DNA of 64,000 bases, taken from assembly GCA_016125335.1 (NCBI GenBank), contig WGLY01000017.1, forward strand, positions 62,001 through 126,000. Direction: 5' to 3'. Positions 48,908-57,675 of the stretch are shown here, piece after piece; the stretch's first letter is position 1, and each line of letters opens with the position of its first letter. The notes beneath the pieces were generated by a model that had not been told where the DNA came from, did no database searches, and saw only the letters and a program-made list of their open reading frames with translations. Position numbers and translations under genes: made by a program. The DNA is from Frankiales bacterium (GTDB lineage: Bacteria > Actinomycetota > Actinomycetes > S36-B12 > CAIYMF01).

Positions 48908-50422
48908 ATGACTGCCGTCGACGACGCGGGCACCACCCCGGGCTTCCGTCCTCTCAGCGTCGCGTTCCTCCTGGACTCCCTGTACCACCAGCCTCCGGCG
49001 TGGCTCCGCGGCGATGCGAGCGCACTGGCCGCAGTGCTCGAGCAGCCGGTGGATGCCACCGACCTCCTGCTGCTCGACCACATCGACGTCGACGCGATCA
49101 CCGAGCCGGCCGAGCTGATCGACTACCTCGCGATGACCGCCCGGCTCGAGGCCCGGCTGGCCTCGATGCGCCTCGCCGCCGAGGCCGCGTTCGCCGCGAA
49201 GGCGTGGCCGGACTCCGCGCTCCGTAACTCGTACGAGGACGCCGCCGCGGCGCAGGAGGTCGCCTACGCCACCCATGTCAGCGCCTACGGCGCGGCGAAG
49301 GAGATCGACCGCGCCCGGGCGCTGACCGAGACGTTCCCGTCGTTCGGCGCGGCGCTGGCCGCGGGCGAGATCACCGAGCGGCACTGCGCGGTCCTCGTGG
49401 ACCAGACCCGGTTCGTGGCCGACGTCGACGCGCTGGCAGCCATCGAGGCGGCGGCTCTGGACGAGGCGCGCACCGCGACCCCGTCCGAGCTGCGCAAGCT
49501 GCTCGACAAGCTCATCGCCCGCCACGACCCGGACGCGACCGTCCGTGCCAACCGAGCTGCTGCCACGCGCGACGTGTACCGGCAGCCGATCGGCGACGGG
49601 ATGGCGTTCCTCGGCGTCACGCACCGGGCGCCGGTGATCGACGCGGTGTTCGACGCGATCGAAGCCGCCGGCAAGGCGCTGCGCGCGCAGCGCGGTGGGG
49701 CCGAGGCCGTGCGCGCGGGGAACGAGGACGCCGCATCGGGTGCGTGCCGCGCGGACGCCCTGGCCGCTCTGGTCCTCGGCGAACGAGGCGAGGACGGCGA
49801 ACTCGTCTACGAGGCGTCGCGCACGCAGACCGAGCTGCACGTGGTGATGGACCTCGACACTCTCCGCGGCGAGCGCGACGGCCTGGCGCTCGTGAACGGC
49901 ACGCCGATCCCTGCACCGATCGCGCGTGAGGTCGCCGCGGTCGCCGACTGGTGGCGACGCGTGGTCGTCGACCCGGTCGACGGGCACCTCCTCGACTACG
50001 GCACCCGCCGGTACCTGCCCGCCGCCCTGCGGGAGCACGTCCTGCACCGTGACCCCATCTGCCGACGACCCGGCTGCACCCGCCGCGCCCAGGAGATGGA
50101 CCACGCCCTCCCGTTCCCCGAGGGCGCGAGCGACACCGCGAACTGCGGCGGCCTGTGCTCGCGCTGCCACCAGGTGAAGACGGCAGGCCACGCCACCATC
50201 GAGGACAGCGCGGCCGACGGGTCGGGCACCTGGGTCACCCGATGGCGGCAACGCATCCGCATCCCGGCCCAACCTGTCCTCGAGCCACCACGACGGACGA
50301 CACCGCCGACGGCCGAACCGCCCGCCCCGCCCGGCGTCGTGGATGCACGCCCCGACACCGGCGACCCGGACGTCCACCCCGACCCACGCACGACCGACCC
50401 GCCGGAGCGACCGCCCGTCTGA
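48908..50422 (+). CDS. DUF222 domain HNH endonuclease-like protein (copy 2)
   Basis: A 504-residue paralogue of the protein at 30137-31675. The two align with almost no gaps and share long identical blocks such as DATDL, ITEPAELIDYL, GEITERHCAVLVDQTR, RQPIGDGMAFLGVTH and the entire HNH core (CRRPGCTRRAQEMDHALPF, NCGGLCSRCHQVKTAGH). N-terminal 45 residues and the Pro-rich tail differ most. The same ribosome-binding site (GGAGGTGCCCG) precedes both starts. It sits between a P450 gene and tRNA-Ser. Confidence 0.88.
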   Translation: MTAVDDAGTTPGFRPLSVAFLLDSLYHQPPAWLRGDASALAAVLEQPVDATDLLLLDHIDVDAITEPAELIDYLAMTARLEARLASMRLAAEAAFAAKAWPDSALRNSYEDAAAAQEVAYATHVSAYGAAKEIDRARALTETFPSFGAALAAGEITERHCAVLVDQTRFVADVDALAAIEAAALDEARTATPSELRKLLDKLIARHDPDATVRANRAAATRDVYRQPIGDGMAFLGVTHRAPVIDAVFDAIEAAGKALRAQRGGAEAVRAGNEDAASGACRADALAALVLGERGEDGELVYEASRTQTELHVVMDLDTLRGERDGLALVNGTPIPAPIAREVAAVADWWRRVVVDPVDGHLLDYGTRRYLPAALREHVLHRDPICRRPGCTRRAQEMDHALPFPEGASDTANCGGLCSRCHQVKTAGHATIEDSAADGSGTWVTRWRQRIRIPAQPVLEPPRRTTPPTAEPPAPPGVVDARPDTGDPDVHPDPRTTDPPERPPV

Positions 50423-50593
50423 CCCGATCGCACACGTGCGCCCGCACCTGAGAGCAGTGCGCGCACGCGGTGCCGCACGCCAACGCGCTCGCGAACGCAC
50501 GGCTGCCGCAGGATGGCCACGCACTGTGCCGACGACGCCGCGGCCGACGTCCCGACCGACTGTGGTGGGTGGGCCGACCGAGGAGCGGGTGAG

Positions 50594-50678
50594 CGGAGGG
50601 CGAGGGATTCGAACCCTCGGGGTGTTGCCACCCAGCGGTTTTCAAGACCGCCGCACTCGGCCACTATGCGAGCCCTCC
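50594..50678 (-). tRNA. tRNA-Ser(TGA)
   Basis: On the minus strand the sequence folds as a class II tRNA: acceptor stem GGAGGGC/GCCCTCC, anticodon loop CTTGAAA (anticodon TGA at 50644-50642), a long variable arm GGGTGGCAACACCC as in tRNA-Ser, and T-loop GGTTCGAATCC. The discriminator base is G, also typical for serine. The CCA end is not encoded. Confidence 0.96.
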
Positions 50679-51018
50679 ATCTGCGGTTCTCCTGTTCACG
50701 GGCCATGTCGGCGGGCGCGAGGTCCGAGACCGACCGCGAGTGGAGCAACCGGAGCCTCTGACGCACGGGCCGACCTTCGTCTCGGAAGGCTCTCCGCACG
50801 CCACAGGCGGCTCTAGGGTGCCATGGACCAGGGCTCGGACGATGTCCAGTGGCGACGTCCGACGACGCGAGCATCGGATGCGGAGGCGTGTCACGCGGCA
50901 CGAAGCCCCCTCGACGAGGGGTCCGAGTCCCGCAGTCTGGTGCGCCATCCGGGCGCTTCCTCTGAGGAGCATTCGGCGATAGTTTGGCGTCGCTGGCTCT
51001 TCGAGCCACTTCGGCCGG
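50679..51018. other. Intergenic region of lower GC before the LuxR-type gene
   Basis: A 340-base gap. It holds a hairpin CCCCTC-GAC-GAGGGG (50907-50921) and two -10-like boxes, TAGGGT near 50813 and TAGTTT at 50980-50985, the latter with TTCCTC 17 bases upstream and about 33 bases before GTG 51019. Base composition drops here and stays lower to about 53150. A frame from 50823 overlaps the next gene and does not look like protein. Confidence 0.4.
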
Positions 51019-52050
51019 GTGACTGTGGTAGTCCGACGCACGCCGCGAGCGCTGTCGCGAGAAGCGGCAGGCTGGGTGTCCCTCGTCATGCAGACCGACG
51101 GGCTCGCGCTGATCGTGAACCTCGACGATCTGACGATTGCCGCGGTCAGCGAACCCCTGGGTGCGCTCTTGGACCCCGGTCGGCACAACGACCCGCTCGG
51201 CGCGAGGGTCTACGACTACATGTCGCATCGCCCGAGCGGCGGGCTGGACATGATCGCGCGGGGCGCTATAGACGGTTACGAGGCGGGAAACGCCCTCAGG
51301 CTGACCGGACGACCCCCGCAGCCGATCAGAGGGTGGATGCGGGCCATCGGTGACGAACGCCCGTGGCGGTACGCCCTGATGGTGCTGCGGCTGGAGCCTG
51401 ATCGACATGAAGGGTCGTTACCAGAACCGGCAGCCCCGGAAGCACCGATGGTGCTCGGCGTCTGCGACGGGTCCCTGACGATCACCCATGTGACGGCCGA
51501 CATCGGGACGTTGTGCGGCCAGCCCGCGCACGAGTTGATCGGTACGCAGTTGCTGAGCCTGTTCTCTCAAGAGACCGTTCCATCTGCCTTGTGGGTGATG
51601 GCCCAAGCTCTGCAGACGCGCGCCGGGGCCACAGGTGTCGCCGCCGTGTCGCGACCTGGATCGCCGCCAGTCCCCGTGGATTTCATGGTGTGCGGGGCTC
51701 TGCACCCAGCTCCCGACTTCGGATTCGCCCTCATGCCGTCTGCCGACCCACTGCTGCGGCTGCCGCAGGGTCAGCAGGCAATGCGCTCCGTGGCGCGCGC
51801 AGACCGAGCTGTCGCGCTCTACCGCAGGTTTCCCGAAATGACGATCGACCGAACCCTGATGTCCCGCATGACATTCCGCGAGCTGGAGATCGCGAGCCTG
51901 CTGCTGCGCGGACGCCGGGTGCCGGCGATCGCCGCAGCCCTGCACCTGTCCCAGAGCACCGTGCGCAACCATCTGTCGTCGACCTTCGCGAAGGCAGGGG
52001 TTCACTCGCAAGCGGGGTTGATCGAGGCGCTCCGGCGCCCGTCGAGGTAG
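51019..52050 (+). CDS. LuxR-type transcriptional regulator with PAS-like sensor region
   Basis: A 343-residue protein. The last 65 residues are a LuxR/GerE helix-turn-helix (MTFRELEIASLLLRGRRVPAIAAALHLSQSTVRNHLSS). The middle (about 140-255) resembles a PAS fold (MVLGVCDGSLTITHVTADI, HELIGTQLLSLF), and the first 130 residues may hold another PAS (LALIVNLDDLTIAAVSEP). There is no receiver domain, so it senses directly. Codon use is visibly less GC-biased than in neighbours, which suggests later acquisition. It may control the reductase gene 180 bases downstream. Confidence 0.82.
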   Translation: MTVVVRRTPRALSREAAGWVSLVMQTDGLALIVNLDDLTIAAVSEPLGALLDPGRHNDPLGARVYDYMSHRPSGGLDMIARGAIDGYEAGNALRLTGRPPQPIRGWMRAIGDERPWRYALMVLRLEPDRHEGSLPEPAAPEAPMVLGVCDGSLTITHVTADIGTLCGQPAHELIGTQLLSLFSQETVPSALWVMAQALQTRAGATGVAAVSRPGSPPVPVDFMVCGALHPAPDFGFALMPSADPLLRLPQGQQAMRSVARADRAVALYRRFPEMTIDRTLMSRMTFRELEIASLLLRGRRVPAIAAALHLSQSTVRNHLSSTFAKAGVHSQAGLIEALRRPSR

Positions 52051-52230
52051 GGCCACCGGCCAGCGCTCAGGAACGTGAGCGGTCGGATGACACTCCGCCC
52101 ATGTTCATCTCCTCCAAGTCACCCGAGAGTGGGTCGTGGACTGGGCGGACCTGCCTGTGTCGACCGGGTGGGCTCGTCGATTCGAACCTTCCCCAACCTG
52201 GCGCGATCGGCCGCACGAAGGAGACACCGG

Positions 52231-53148
52231 ATGAAGGCGCTTGTGGTCACGGATCGGAATGCTGGAACCGCGGGATTGGAGCTGGTCGACAGGCCTGCGC
52301 CGCTGGCGTCGATCAACGACGTCATCGTCGAGGTCCACGCCGCCGGGTTCGTGTCGACGGAGCTGGAGTGGCCGTCGACGTGGAGCGACCGACGCGGAGG
52401 GGACCGGACACCGTCGATCCCCGGCCACGAGCTGGCTGGTGTGGTCGCGGCCCTCGGCTACGGAACGACGGGGCTGTCGGTAGGACAGCGGGTGTTCGGG
52501 CTCGCCGACTGGTACAGAGACGGCAGCCTGGCCGAGCTGGCGGCCGTCGAGGCGCGGAACCTCGCCCCTCTGCCGGGCGACGTCGACTTCACGACAGGCG
52601 CCTCGCTGCCGATCTCGGGTCTGACGGCCTGGCAGGGGCTGTTCCAGCACGGGCGCCTCGAGGCGGGGCACAGGGTCCTCGCACACGGGGCCGGTGGCGC
52701 GGTCGGGTCTCTCGTCATCCAGCTCGCCCGCGAAGCCGGCGCACACGTCATCGGTACCGGCCGCGCGGCCGACCGGGGGAAGGCGCTCGATCTCGGCGCG
52801 GCTGAGTTCGTCGACCTCGACAACGACGTCCTGGAGGACGTCGGGAAGGTCGACCTGGTCTTCGATGTCATCGGCGGCGACATCCAGAAGCGGTCCGCCG
52901 GTCTCGTTCGTGCCGGAGGCACCCTGGTGTCGGTCGTCGGCCCGGTGAGCGCAACGCCGGCGAACGGCCTGGCCGTCGACTTCGTCGTCGAAGCGAACCG
53001 CGAGCAACTGGTGGAGCTCGTCCAGCGAGTGCGCGACGGACGGCTGACACCGAGCATCGGCACCGTCACCGTCCTAGACGACGCGGTTGCCGCCTTGAAC
53101 CCCACTGCGCGAGCCAAGGGCAAGACCGTCATCCAGGTTCGTCCGTGA
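52231..53148 (+). CDS. Zinc-less alcohol dehydrogenase / quinone oxidoreductase-like NADP enzyme
   Basis: A 305-residue medium-chain dehydrogenase/reductase. The GroES-like half contains IPGHELAGVVAALG; the Rossmann half has VLAHGAGGAVGSLVIQLA. The catalytic and structural zinc cysteines are missing, as in quinone oxidoreductases. AAGGAG lies seven bases before the ATG. Part of the lower-GC patch; a single-gene unit after the LuxR-type regulator. Confidence 0.9.
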   Translation: MKALVVTDRNAGTAGLELVDRPAPLASINDVIVEVHAAGFVSTELEWPSTWSDRRGGDRTPSIPGHELAGVVAALGYGTTGLSVGQRVFGLADWYRDGSLAELAAVEARNLAPLPGDVDFTTGASLPISGLTAWQGLFQHGRLEAGHRVLAHGAGGAVGSLVIQLAREAGAHVIGTGRAADRGKALDLGAAEFVDLDNDVLEDVGKVDLVFDVIGGDIQKRSAGLVRAGGTLVSVVGPVSATPANGLAVDFVVEANREQLVELVQRVRDGRLTPSIGTVTVLDDAVAALNPTARAKGKTVIQVRP

Positions 53149-53370
53149 GCCGGGACCTTGCGGATGACCGACGACAGCCGCGCGGGGCTGCACGGCTCAC
53201 CGCCCCTCCCCCTGATCCGCGACATGCCGCGAGGCCGGCCGCGTAGCTCGGTCTGCACGCCCGGCGCCCCCCGGCCGGCTGCGCGAGGTCCCCGGGTGGA
53301 CTCGGCCGGGCGGGCGGCGACAATGGCGGGGCCGGGTGTCCGCAGGTCCCGGCGCGGAAGGGGTGGGACC

Positions 53371-55278
53371 GTGCGCCGAGCCGCGCTGCGCCCGCCGGCG
53401 ACCGTCGCGCTCGCCGCCGCGCTCGCGGCGCTCCTCCTGCCCGTCGGGACCGCCTCCGCCGCGACCACGGCCTCTGCGGGGTCGGCGTCCGGCACGGTCA
53501 CCCTCGAGGTGCGCACCGGCATCCCGGCGGCGCACGCCTCGCTCACGGCCGTGCGCGCCGTCGCCGCCCGGGTCGCCGGTGCCGCGGCCCGCACCGACGA
53601 CGCGCTGGCGCGGATCGGGTTCGCCACGGTCACCGTCCCCGCGGCCGACGCCGCGTCCACCGCGGCCGCGCTCGCCGCGACGTACGGCAGCGACGCGGTG
53701 ACGGCCTCGCCCGAGCGCCGGCCGTTCTTCACGCCGAACGACCCGCGCTGGCTGCCGCGCCAGGCCACCGCCCTCGGCGCGGTGGCGGCGCCCGCCGCCT
53801 GGGACGTCGCCCGCGGCGACGGCGTCACGATCGCGGTCGTCGACGGCGGCTTCGACGCCGGCCACCCGGACGTCGCGGCGAAGGTCGTGGGCACCCACGA
53901 CGTCGTGGACGGCGGCTCCGCGGTGGCCGACTCGCCCGGCGACCCGCTCCCCGGCCACGGCACCGCCGTCGCCAGCGTGGCCGCCGCGGTGACCAACAAC
54001 GGCATCGGCATCGCGGGGGCGGCTCCCGACGCCGGTCTGCTGCTGCTCAAGGCCGCCGACTCCACGGGGCGCATCACCGCGGCCGCCGTCGCCACGGCCA
54101 TCGTCTACGCCGTCGACCACGGCGCCTCGGTGGTCAACATCAGCCTCGGCGACCCGACGCCGGACACCGCCGAGCAGGCGGCGGTCGACTACGCCGTGGC
54201 CCACGGCGTGCTCGTCGTCGCGGCGGCCGGCAACAACGGCAACACCGTGAAGCAGTACCCGGCGGCCTGCACCGGGGCCGTGTCCGCGGGCGCGACGACC
54301 TCGGACGGCACGACCCGCGCGTCGTTCTCGACGTACGGCTCGTGGGTGACGGTGGCGGCGCCGGGCGTCGGCATCCCCATCGCGCTGCCGCTGGCCTACG
54401 ACACCCACGACGACCGGGTCGACGGCTACTCGGTGTGGGACGGCACGTCCTTCTCCTCGCCGATCGTGGGCGCCGAGGCCGCCCTGATCCGCTCGCTGCA
54501 CCCGGCGTTCACGCTCTCCGACGTCGTCGCCGCGATCACCGACACGACGACGGGCCCCGCGCTCGGGTTCGGCCACGGTCTCGTGCAGTACGCCGCCGCC
54601 CTGGCGCAGGCGCCGCGGCTGCAGGTGAGCGCGACGGCCTCGCCGCGGGTGTTCAGCCCCAACGGCGACGGGCGCGTCGACACCACCTCCGTGCGCTACT
54701 CGGTCGACCAGTCGCAGACCGCCACCGCGTCGGTGTTCGCCGCCGACGGGTCGAAGGTGGCCGGTCCGGTGGCCCTGGGCACGGTGGCCGCCGGCGCCCA
54801 CACCTGGATCTGGGACGGGCACGACGCGCACGGCCGCACCGTGGGCGAGGGCGTCTACCGGATCCAGGTGCGCACGTCCGCGAGGGTCGGCGGCACGCAG
54901 CTCGACGGCCTCGCGGCGTCCTACGTCCGCGTCGACCTCACGCCGCCGGAGCTCACCGGCGCCCACCCCGGCCGCCGCGTCATCTACCCGCGGCGAGACG
55001 GCTACGCCGACTCCGCGGGCCTGGGCGCCACCAGCTCGGAGGCGCTGTCGTCGTTCTCGGTGGTGGTGAGCACGATGTCCGGCCGCGTCGTGCGCCGGCT
55101 CTACGGCGGAGCGCACGCCGCCGGCAGGTTCGCCGTGCTGTGGGACGGGCGAACCGCGTCAGGGCGCGGGGTGCCCAGCGGCCGCTACAAGTTCCGGGTC
55201 TCCGGCACGGACGCGGCGGGCAACCGCCGGTTCCCGGTGCCCGGCTACGTGCTCGTGTCCTGGCACGCCCACCCCTGA
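53371..55278 (+). CDS. Secreted subtilisin-family (S8) serine protease with FlgD-type Ig domains
   Basis: A 635-residue exported protease. GTG 53371 gives a signal peptide ending at TASA; a propeptide of about 100 residues precedes the catalytic domain with Asp158 (VVDGGFD), His196 (GHGTAVASV) and Ser360 (GTSFSSPIVG). After residue 420 come two FlgD-Ig-like beta modules, each with a W-D-G-x-x-x-x-G-R core (IWDGHDAHGRTVGEGVYRI and LWDGRTASGRGVPSGRYKF). A longer frame reaches 53158 but lacks a signal-like start. No anchor is visible. Confidence 0.92.
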   Translation: MRRAALRPPATVALAAALAALLLPVGTASAATTASAGSASGTVTLEVRTGIPAAHASLTAVRAVAARVAGAAARTDDALARIGFATVTVPAADAASTAAALAATYGSDAVTASPERRPFFTPNDPRWLPRQATALGAVAAPAAWDVARGDGVTIAVVDGGFDAGHPDVAAKVVGTHDVVDGGSAVADSPGDPLPGHGTAVASVAAAVTNNGIGIAGAAPDAGLLLLKAADSTGRITAAAVATAIVYAVDHGASVVNISLGDPTPDTAEQAAVDYAVAHGVLVVAAAGNNGNTVKQYPAACTGAVSAGATTSDGTTRASFSTYGSWVTVAAPGVGIPIALPLAYDTHDDRVDGYSVWDGTSFSSPIVGAEAALIRSLHPAFTLSDVVAAITDTTTGPALGFGHGLVQYAAALAQAPRLQVSATASPRVFSPNGDGRVDTTSVRYSVDQSQTATASVFAADGSKVAGPVALGTVAAGAHTWIWDGHDAHGRTVGEGVYRIQVRTSARVGGTQLDGLAASYVRVDLTPPELTGAHPGRRVIYPRRDGYADSAGLGATSSEALSSFSVVVSTMSGRVVRRLYGGAHAAGRFAVLWDGRTASGRGVPSGRYKFRVSGTDAAGNRRFPVPGYVLVSWHAHP

Positions 55279-55454
55279 CCGGTCCTCCCCCACGTCACCG
55301 CTGGACCGGCACCAGGGTGGCCGAGTCGCCCCGACGGCCCAACTAGGACGTGGTCGAGACACGGATGACACCTTTCCTCCACCTTCGCGAGGGATCCTCG
55401 GAGCAGCAGCGCGCGTCCCACCGACCACGGGCGCCGCAGTGGCAGGAGGACGTC

Positions 55455-56363
55455 ATGGGGGACAGCACCGGACGGCAGGGGGCGCGCACCGGCGCGCCCG
55501 CCCGTCCGCCGGTGGGGCTCGCGCACCACCACCACTCCGAGTACGGCGTCGCCGACCTCGTGGCGGCCAAGGACGGGCGCCGCGTGAGCGTGTGCCTGGC
55601 GGCGCGCGACGAGGAGCCCACGATCGGCCGCATCGTGCGCACCCTGCGCCCCCTGGTCGACGCCGGCCTCGTCGACGACGTCGTGGTGCTCGACCACGGC
55701 TCGCACGACCGCACCGCGGCGGTCGCCGCCGCGGCCGGGGCCCGGGTGGTCCCGGCCGACTCCGTGCTCCCCCAGTTCGGCCCCGCGGTCGGCAAGGGCG
55801 ACGTGCTCTGGCGGTCGCTGGCCGCGACCGACAGCGACATCCTCGTGTGGCTCGACGCCGACATCGTCGGGCTCTCGTGCGACGTCGTCCGCGGCCTGCT
55901 CGGGCCGCTGCTCGCCGACCCCGCGACCGCGCTCGTGCGCGCGGTGTACACCCGTCGCCTCGGTGCCGGCCGGCGCGAGGGCGGGCGGGTCACCGAGCGC
56001 ACCGCCCGTCCTGTGCTCTCGCTCGTGCACCCGCGGCTGGCCCACCTGCGCCAGCCGCTCGGCGGCGAGTACGCCGGCCGCCGCGACGTGCTCGAGGCGG
56101 TGCCGTTCGAGCCCGACCACGGCGTCGAGATGGGCCTGCTCATCGACGTGGCCGAGCGCTTCGGCGTGGGGTGCATCGCGCAGGTCGACGTCGGCGACCG
56201 GGTGGTGCGCAACCGCCCGTTGAGCTCCGTGAGCGGCCAGGCGCGCGAGGTGCTGCGCGCCGCGCTCTCGCGGGTGGACGCGCCCGCCTCGGCCGGGCTG
56301 CGCGGCGACCTGCCGCTGCGCCCGCCCATGGGCGACGTGCGCGAGGAGATGCTCGCGGGCTGA
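55455..56363 (+). CDS. gpgS: Glucosyl-3-phosphoglycerate synthase (GT2/GT81-type)
   Basis: A 302-residue glycosyltransferase that joins glucose from an NDP-sugar to 3-phosphoglycerate, the first step of glucosylglycerate and methylglucose polysaccharide synthesis in actinobacteria. It has the GT-A nucleotide region VSVCLAARDEEPTIG, a metal-binding LDADIVG (134-136), GPAVGKGDVLWRSL, and LGGEYAGRRDVLEAVPFEPDHGVEMGLLID, the strongest family mark. AGGAGG precedes ATG 55455 by five bases. No gpgP phosphatase gene is next to it. Confidence 0.92.
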   Translation: MGDSTGRQGARTGAPARPPVGLAHHHHSEYGVADLVAAKDGRRVSVCLAARDEEPTIGRIVRTLRPLVDAGLVDDVVVLDHGSHDRTAAVAAAAGARVVPADSVLPQFGPAVGKGDVLWRSLAATDSDILVWLDADIVGLSCDVVRGLLGPLLADPATALVRAVYTRRLGAGRREGGRVTERTARPVLSLVHPRLAHLRQPLGGEYAGRRDVLEAVPFEPDHGVEMGLLIDVAERFGVGCIAQVDVGDRVVRNRPLSSVSGQAREVLRAALSRVDAPASAGLRGDLPLRPPMGDVREEMLAG

Positions 56364-56379
56364 GCCCGCGCTCCGCGTC

Positions 56380-57405
56380 CTACGAGACGGGCGCGGTCGT
56401 GCGGTCGCGGCGCAGCGCGGTGGAGCCCCGCACGACCATGCTCAGCGGCAGGATCACCTGCTGCGGCTCGACCCCCGGCCGGTCGAGCGCGTCGAGGAGG
56501 GTCTGCGCCGCGCGCGCGCCGATCTCCTCGACGGGCTGCACGATCGTGGTGAGGTCGAGGTGCTCGGACATCTCGTGCCCGTCGAAGCCGACGACGGACA
56601 CGTCGGCCCCGGGCTGCAGCCCGTGCGCGCGCAGCGAGCGCAGGGCGCCGAAGGCCATCTCGTCGGACATCGCGAACACCGCCGTGGGCGGGTGCGGCCG
56701 GGCCAGCAGCGTGGTCATCGCCCGCTCGCCGCCCTCGATCGTGAAGTGGCCGCAGGCCTCGAGGTCCGGCTCGACCGGCAGGCCGGCGTCGACGAGGGCG
56801 TCGCGGTAGCCGATCCAGCGGTTCTCCTCCGGCCGGAAGGGAGTGGGCAGCGGCCGGCCGGAGATGAGCCCGATCCGCTCGTGGCCGAGGTTGATGAGGT
56901 GCTGCACCGCCATCCGCGCGCCGGCGACGTCGTCGATCCCGACCGACCAGCAGCCTGGGCGCTCGGTGTCGATGAGCGCCACCGGGAGGTCCGCGTCGAA
57001 GATCTCGCTGACGCCCTCGGTGTCGGTCGACAGCGAGATGACGAGGAAGCCGTCCACGCGGCGGCGCAGCTTGCGGTGCGGCGGGACGCGGTGGGTCTCG
57101 CTGGGGTCGCCGATGCTCGAGAGCAGCAGGTCGAGCTCGCTGGCCTGAAGCACCCGCTCGATCCCCGAGAGCACCCGCCCGAAGTACCAGCGCGCGATGT
57201 AGGGGGTGATCACCGCGATGGCGCCGGCCCGGCCGGAGGCCAGCCGCGAGGCGGCCGGGGAGACGACGTAGTCGAGCCGCTCGGCCACCTGGCGGACCCG
57301 CTCGCGGGTGACCGGGTCGACGTTGGGGAGCCCGCGCAGCGCCCGCGACACGGTGGCGGTGGACACGCCCGCCTCGCGCGCGATGTCGCGGATGGTCATG
57401 GCCAT
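56380..57405 (-). CDS. LacI-family transcriptional regulator
   Basis: A 341-residue repressor: N-terminal helix-turn-helix IRDIAREAGVSTATVSRALRG with the hinge helix ending SPAASRLASGRAG, then a periplasmic-binding-protein-like sugar sensor (VDGFLVISLSTD, GHERIGLISGRPL, PTAVFAMSDEMAFGAL). AAGGAG lies nine bases before ATG 57405. No sugar transporter or hydrolase gene is adjacent, so the effector is unknown. A LacI-type operator lies 81 bases upstream, which suggests self-repression. Confidence 0.9.
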   Translation of the reverse strand: MAMTIRDIAREAGVSTATVSRALRGLPNVDPVTRERVRQVAERLDYVVSPAASRLASGRAGAIAVITPYIARWYFGRVLSGIERVLQASELDLLLSSIGDPSETHRVPPHRKLRRRVDGFLVISLSTDTEGVSEIFDADLPVALIDTERPGCWSVGIDDVAGARMAVQHLINLGHERIGLISGRPLPTPFRPEENRWIGYRDALVDAGLPVEPDLEACGHFTIEGGERAMTTLLARPHPPTAVFAMSDEMAFGALRSLRAHGLQPGADVSVVGFDGHEMSEHLDLTTIVQPVEEIGARAAQTLLDALDRPGVEPQQVILPLSMVVRGSTALRRDRTTAPVS

Positions 57406-57485
57406 GGGCCGGGGCTCCTTCGCGACGTTCCGGGGCCGACGAGCTCGCCAGCGCGGGGTCAGGGTACGGAGTGGCGGCTCCGGAG

Positions 57486-57499
57486 TGCAAGCGTTTACG
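57486..57499. promoter_or_regulatory. LacI-type operator upstream of the LacI gene
   Basis: TGCAAGCGTTTACG agrees with the LacI/GalR consensus TGNAANCGNTTNCA at every fixed position except the last. It lies between the divergent LacI and MobA-like genes, closer to the former. Confidence 0.6.
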
Positions 57500-57642
57500 C
57501 GCATCGTCCCCCATGCCGGACATCGCCGCGTGGGGCCGCGTCCCCGCACGGATCGGGGCCGGTGGTGCCGTCCGGGCCAGGTCGGGAGCCCGCGCGGGCG
57601 GGCCGCGGACGGGCCGTCGTCCCGCAAACCCTGAAACGATCC

Positions 57643-57670
57643 GGAACCGTTACAGGCTGCCGGTAGCGTC
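57643..57670 (+). promoter_or_regulatory. Possible ECF-type promoter, leaderless start of the MobA-like gene
   Basis: GGAACC (57643-57648) and CGTC (57667-57670) are 18 bases apart, a layout known from ECF sigma promoters. The GTG start follows CGTC by only 5 bases, so the transcript would begin at the start codon. An imperfect palindrome CTGAAACG-N9-CGTTACAG covers the -35 part, a possible overlapping operator. Confidence 0.35.
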
Positions 57671-57675
57671 GCGGC

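Noticed and set aside
50823-51353. A 176-codon frame overlapping the LuxR-type gene start
   Set aside because: It overlaps most of the regulator's N-terminus in another frame and has arginine-rich, motif-free content.
52179-52188. GATTCGAACC, also found in the tRNA-Ser T-arm, as a possible att repeat bounding the low-GC patch
   Set aside because: Only 10 bases match, the tRNA copy is internal and the patch lies on the 5' side of the tRNA; no integrase is present.
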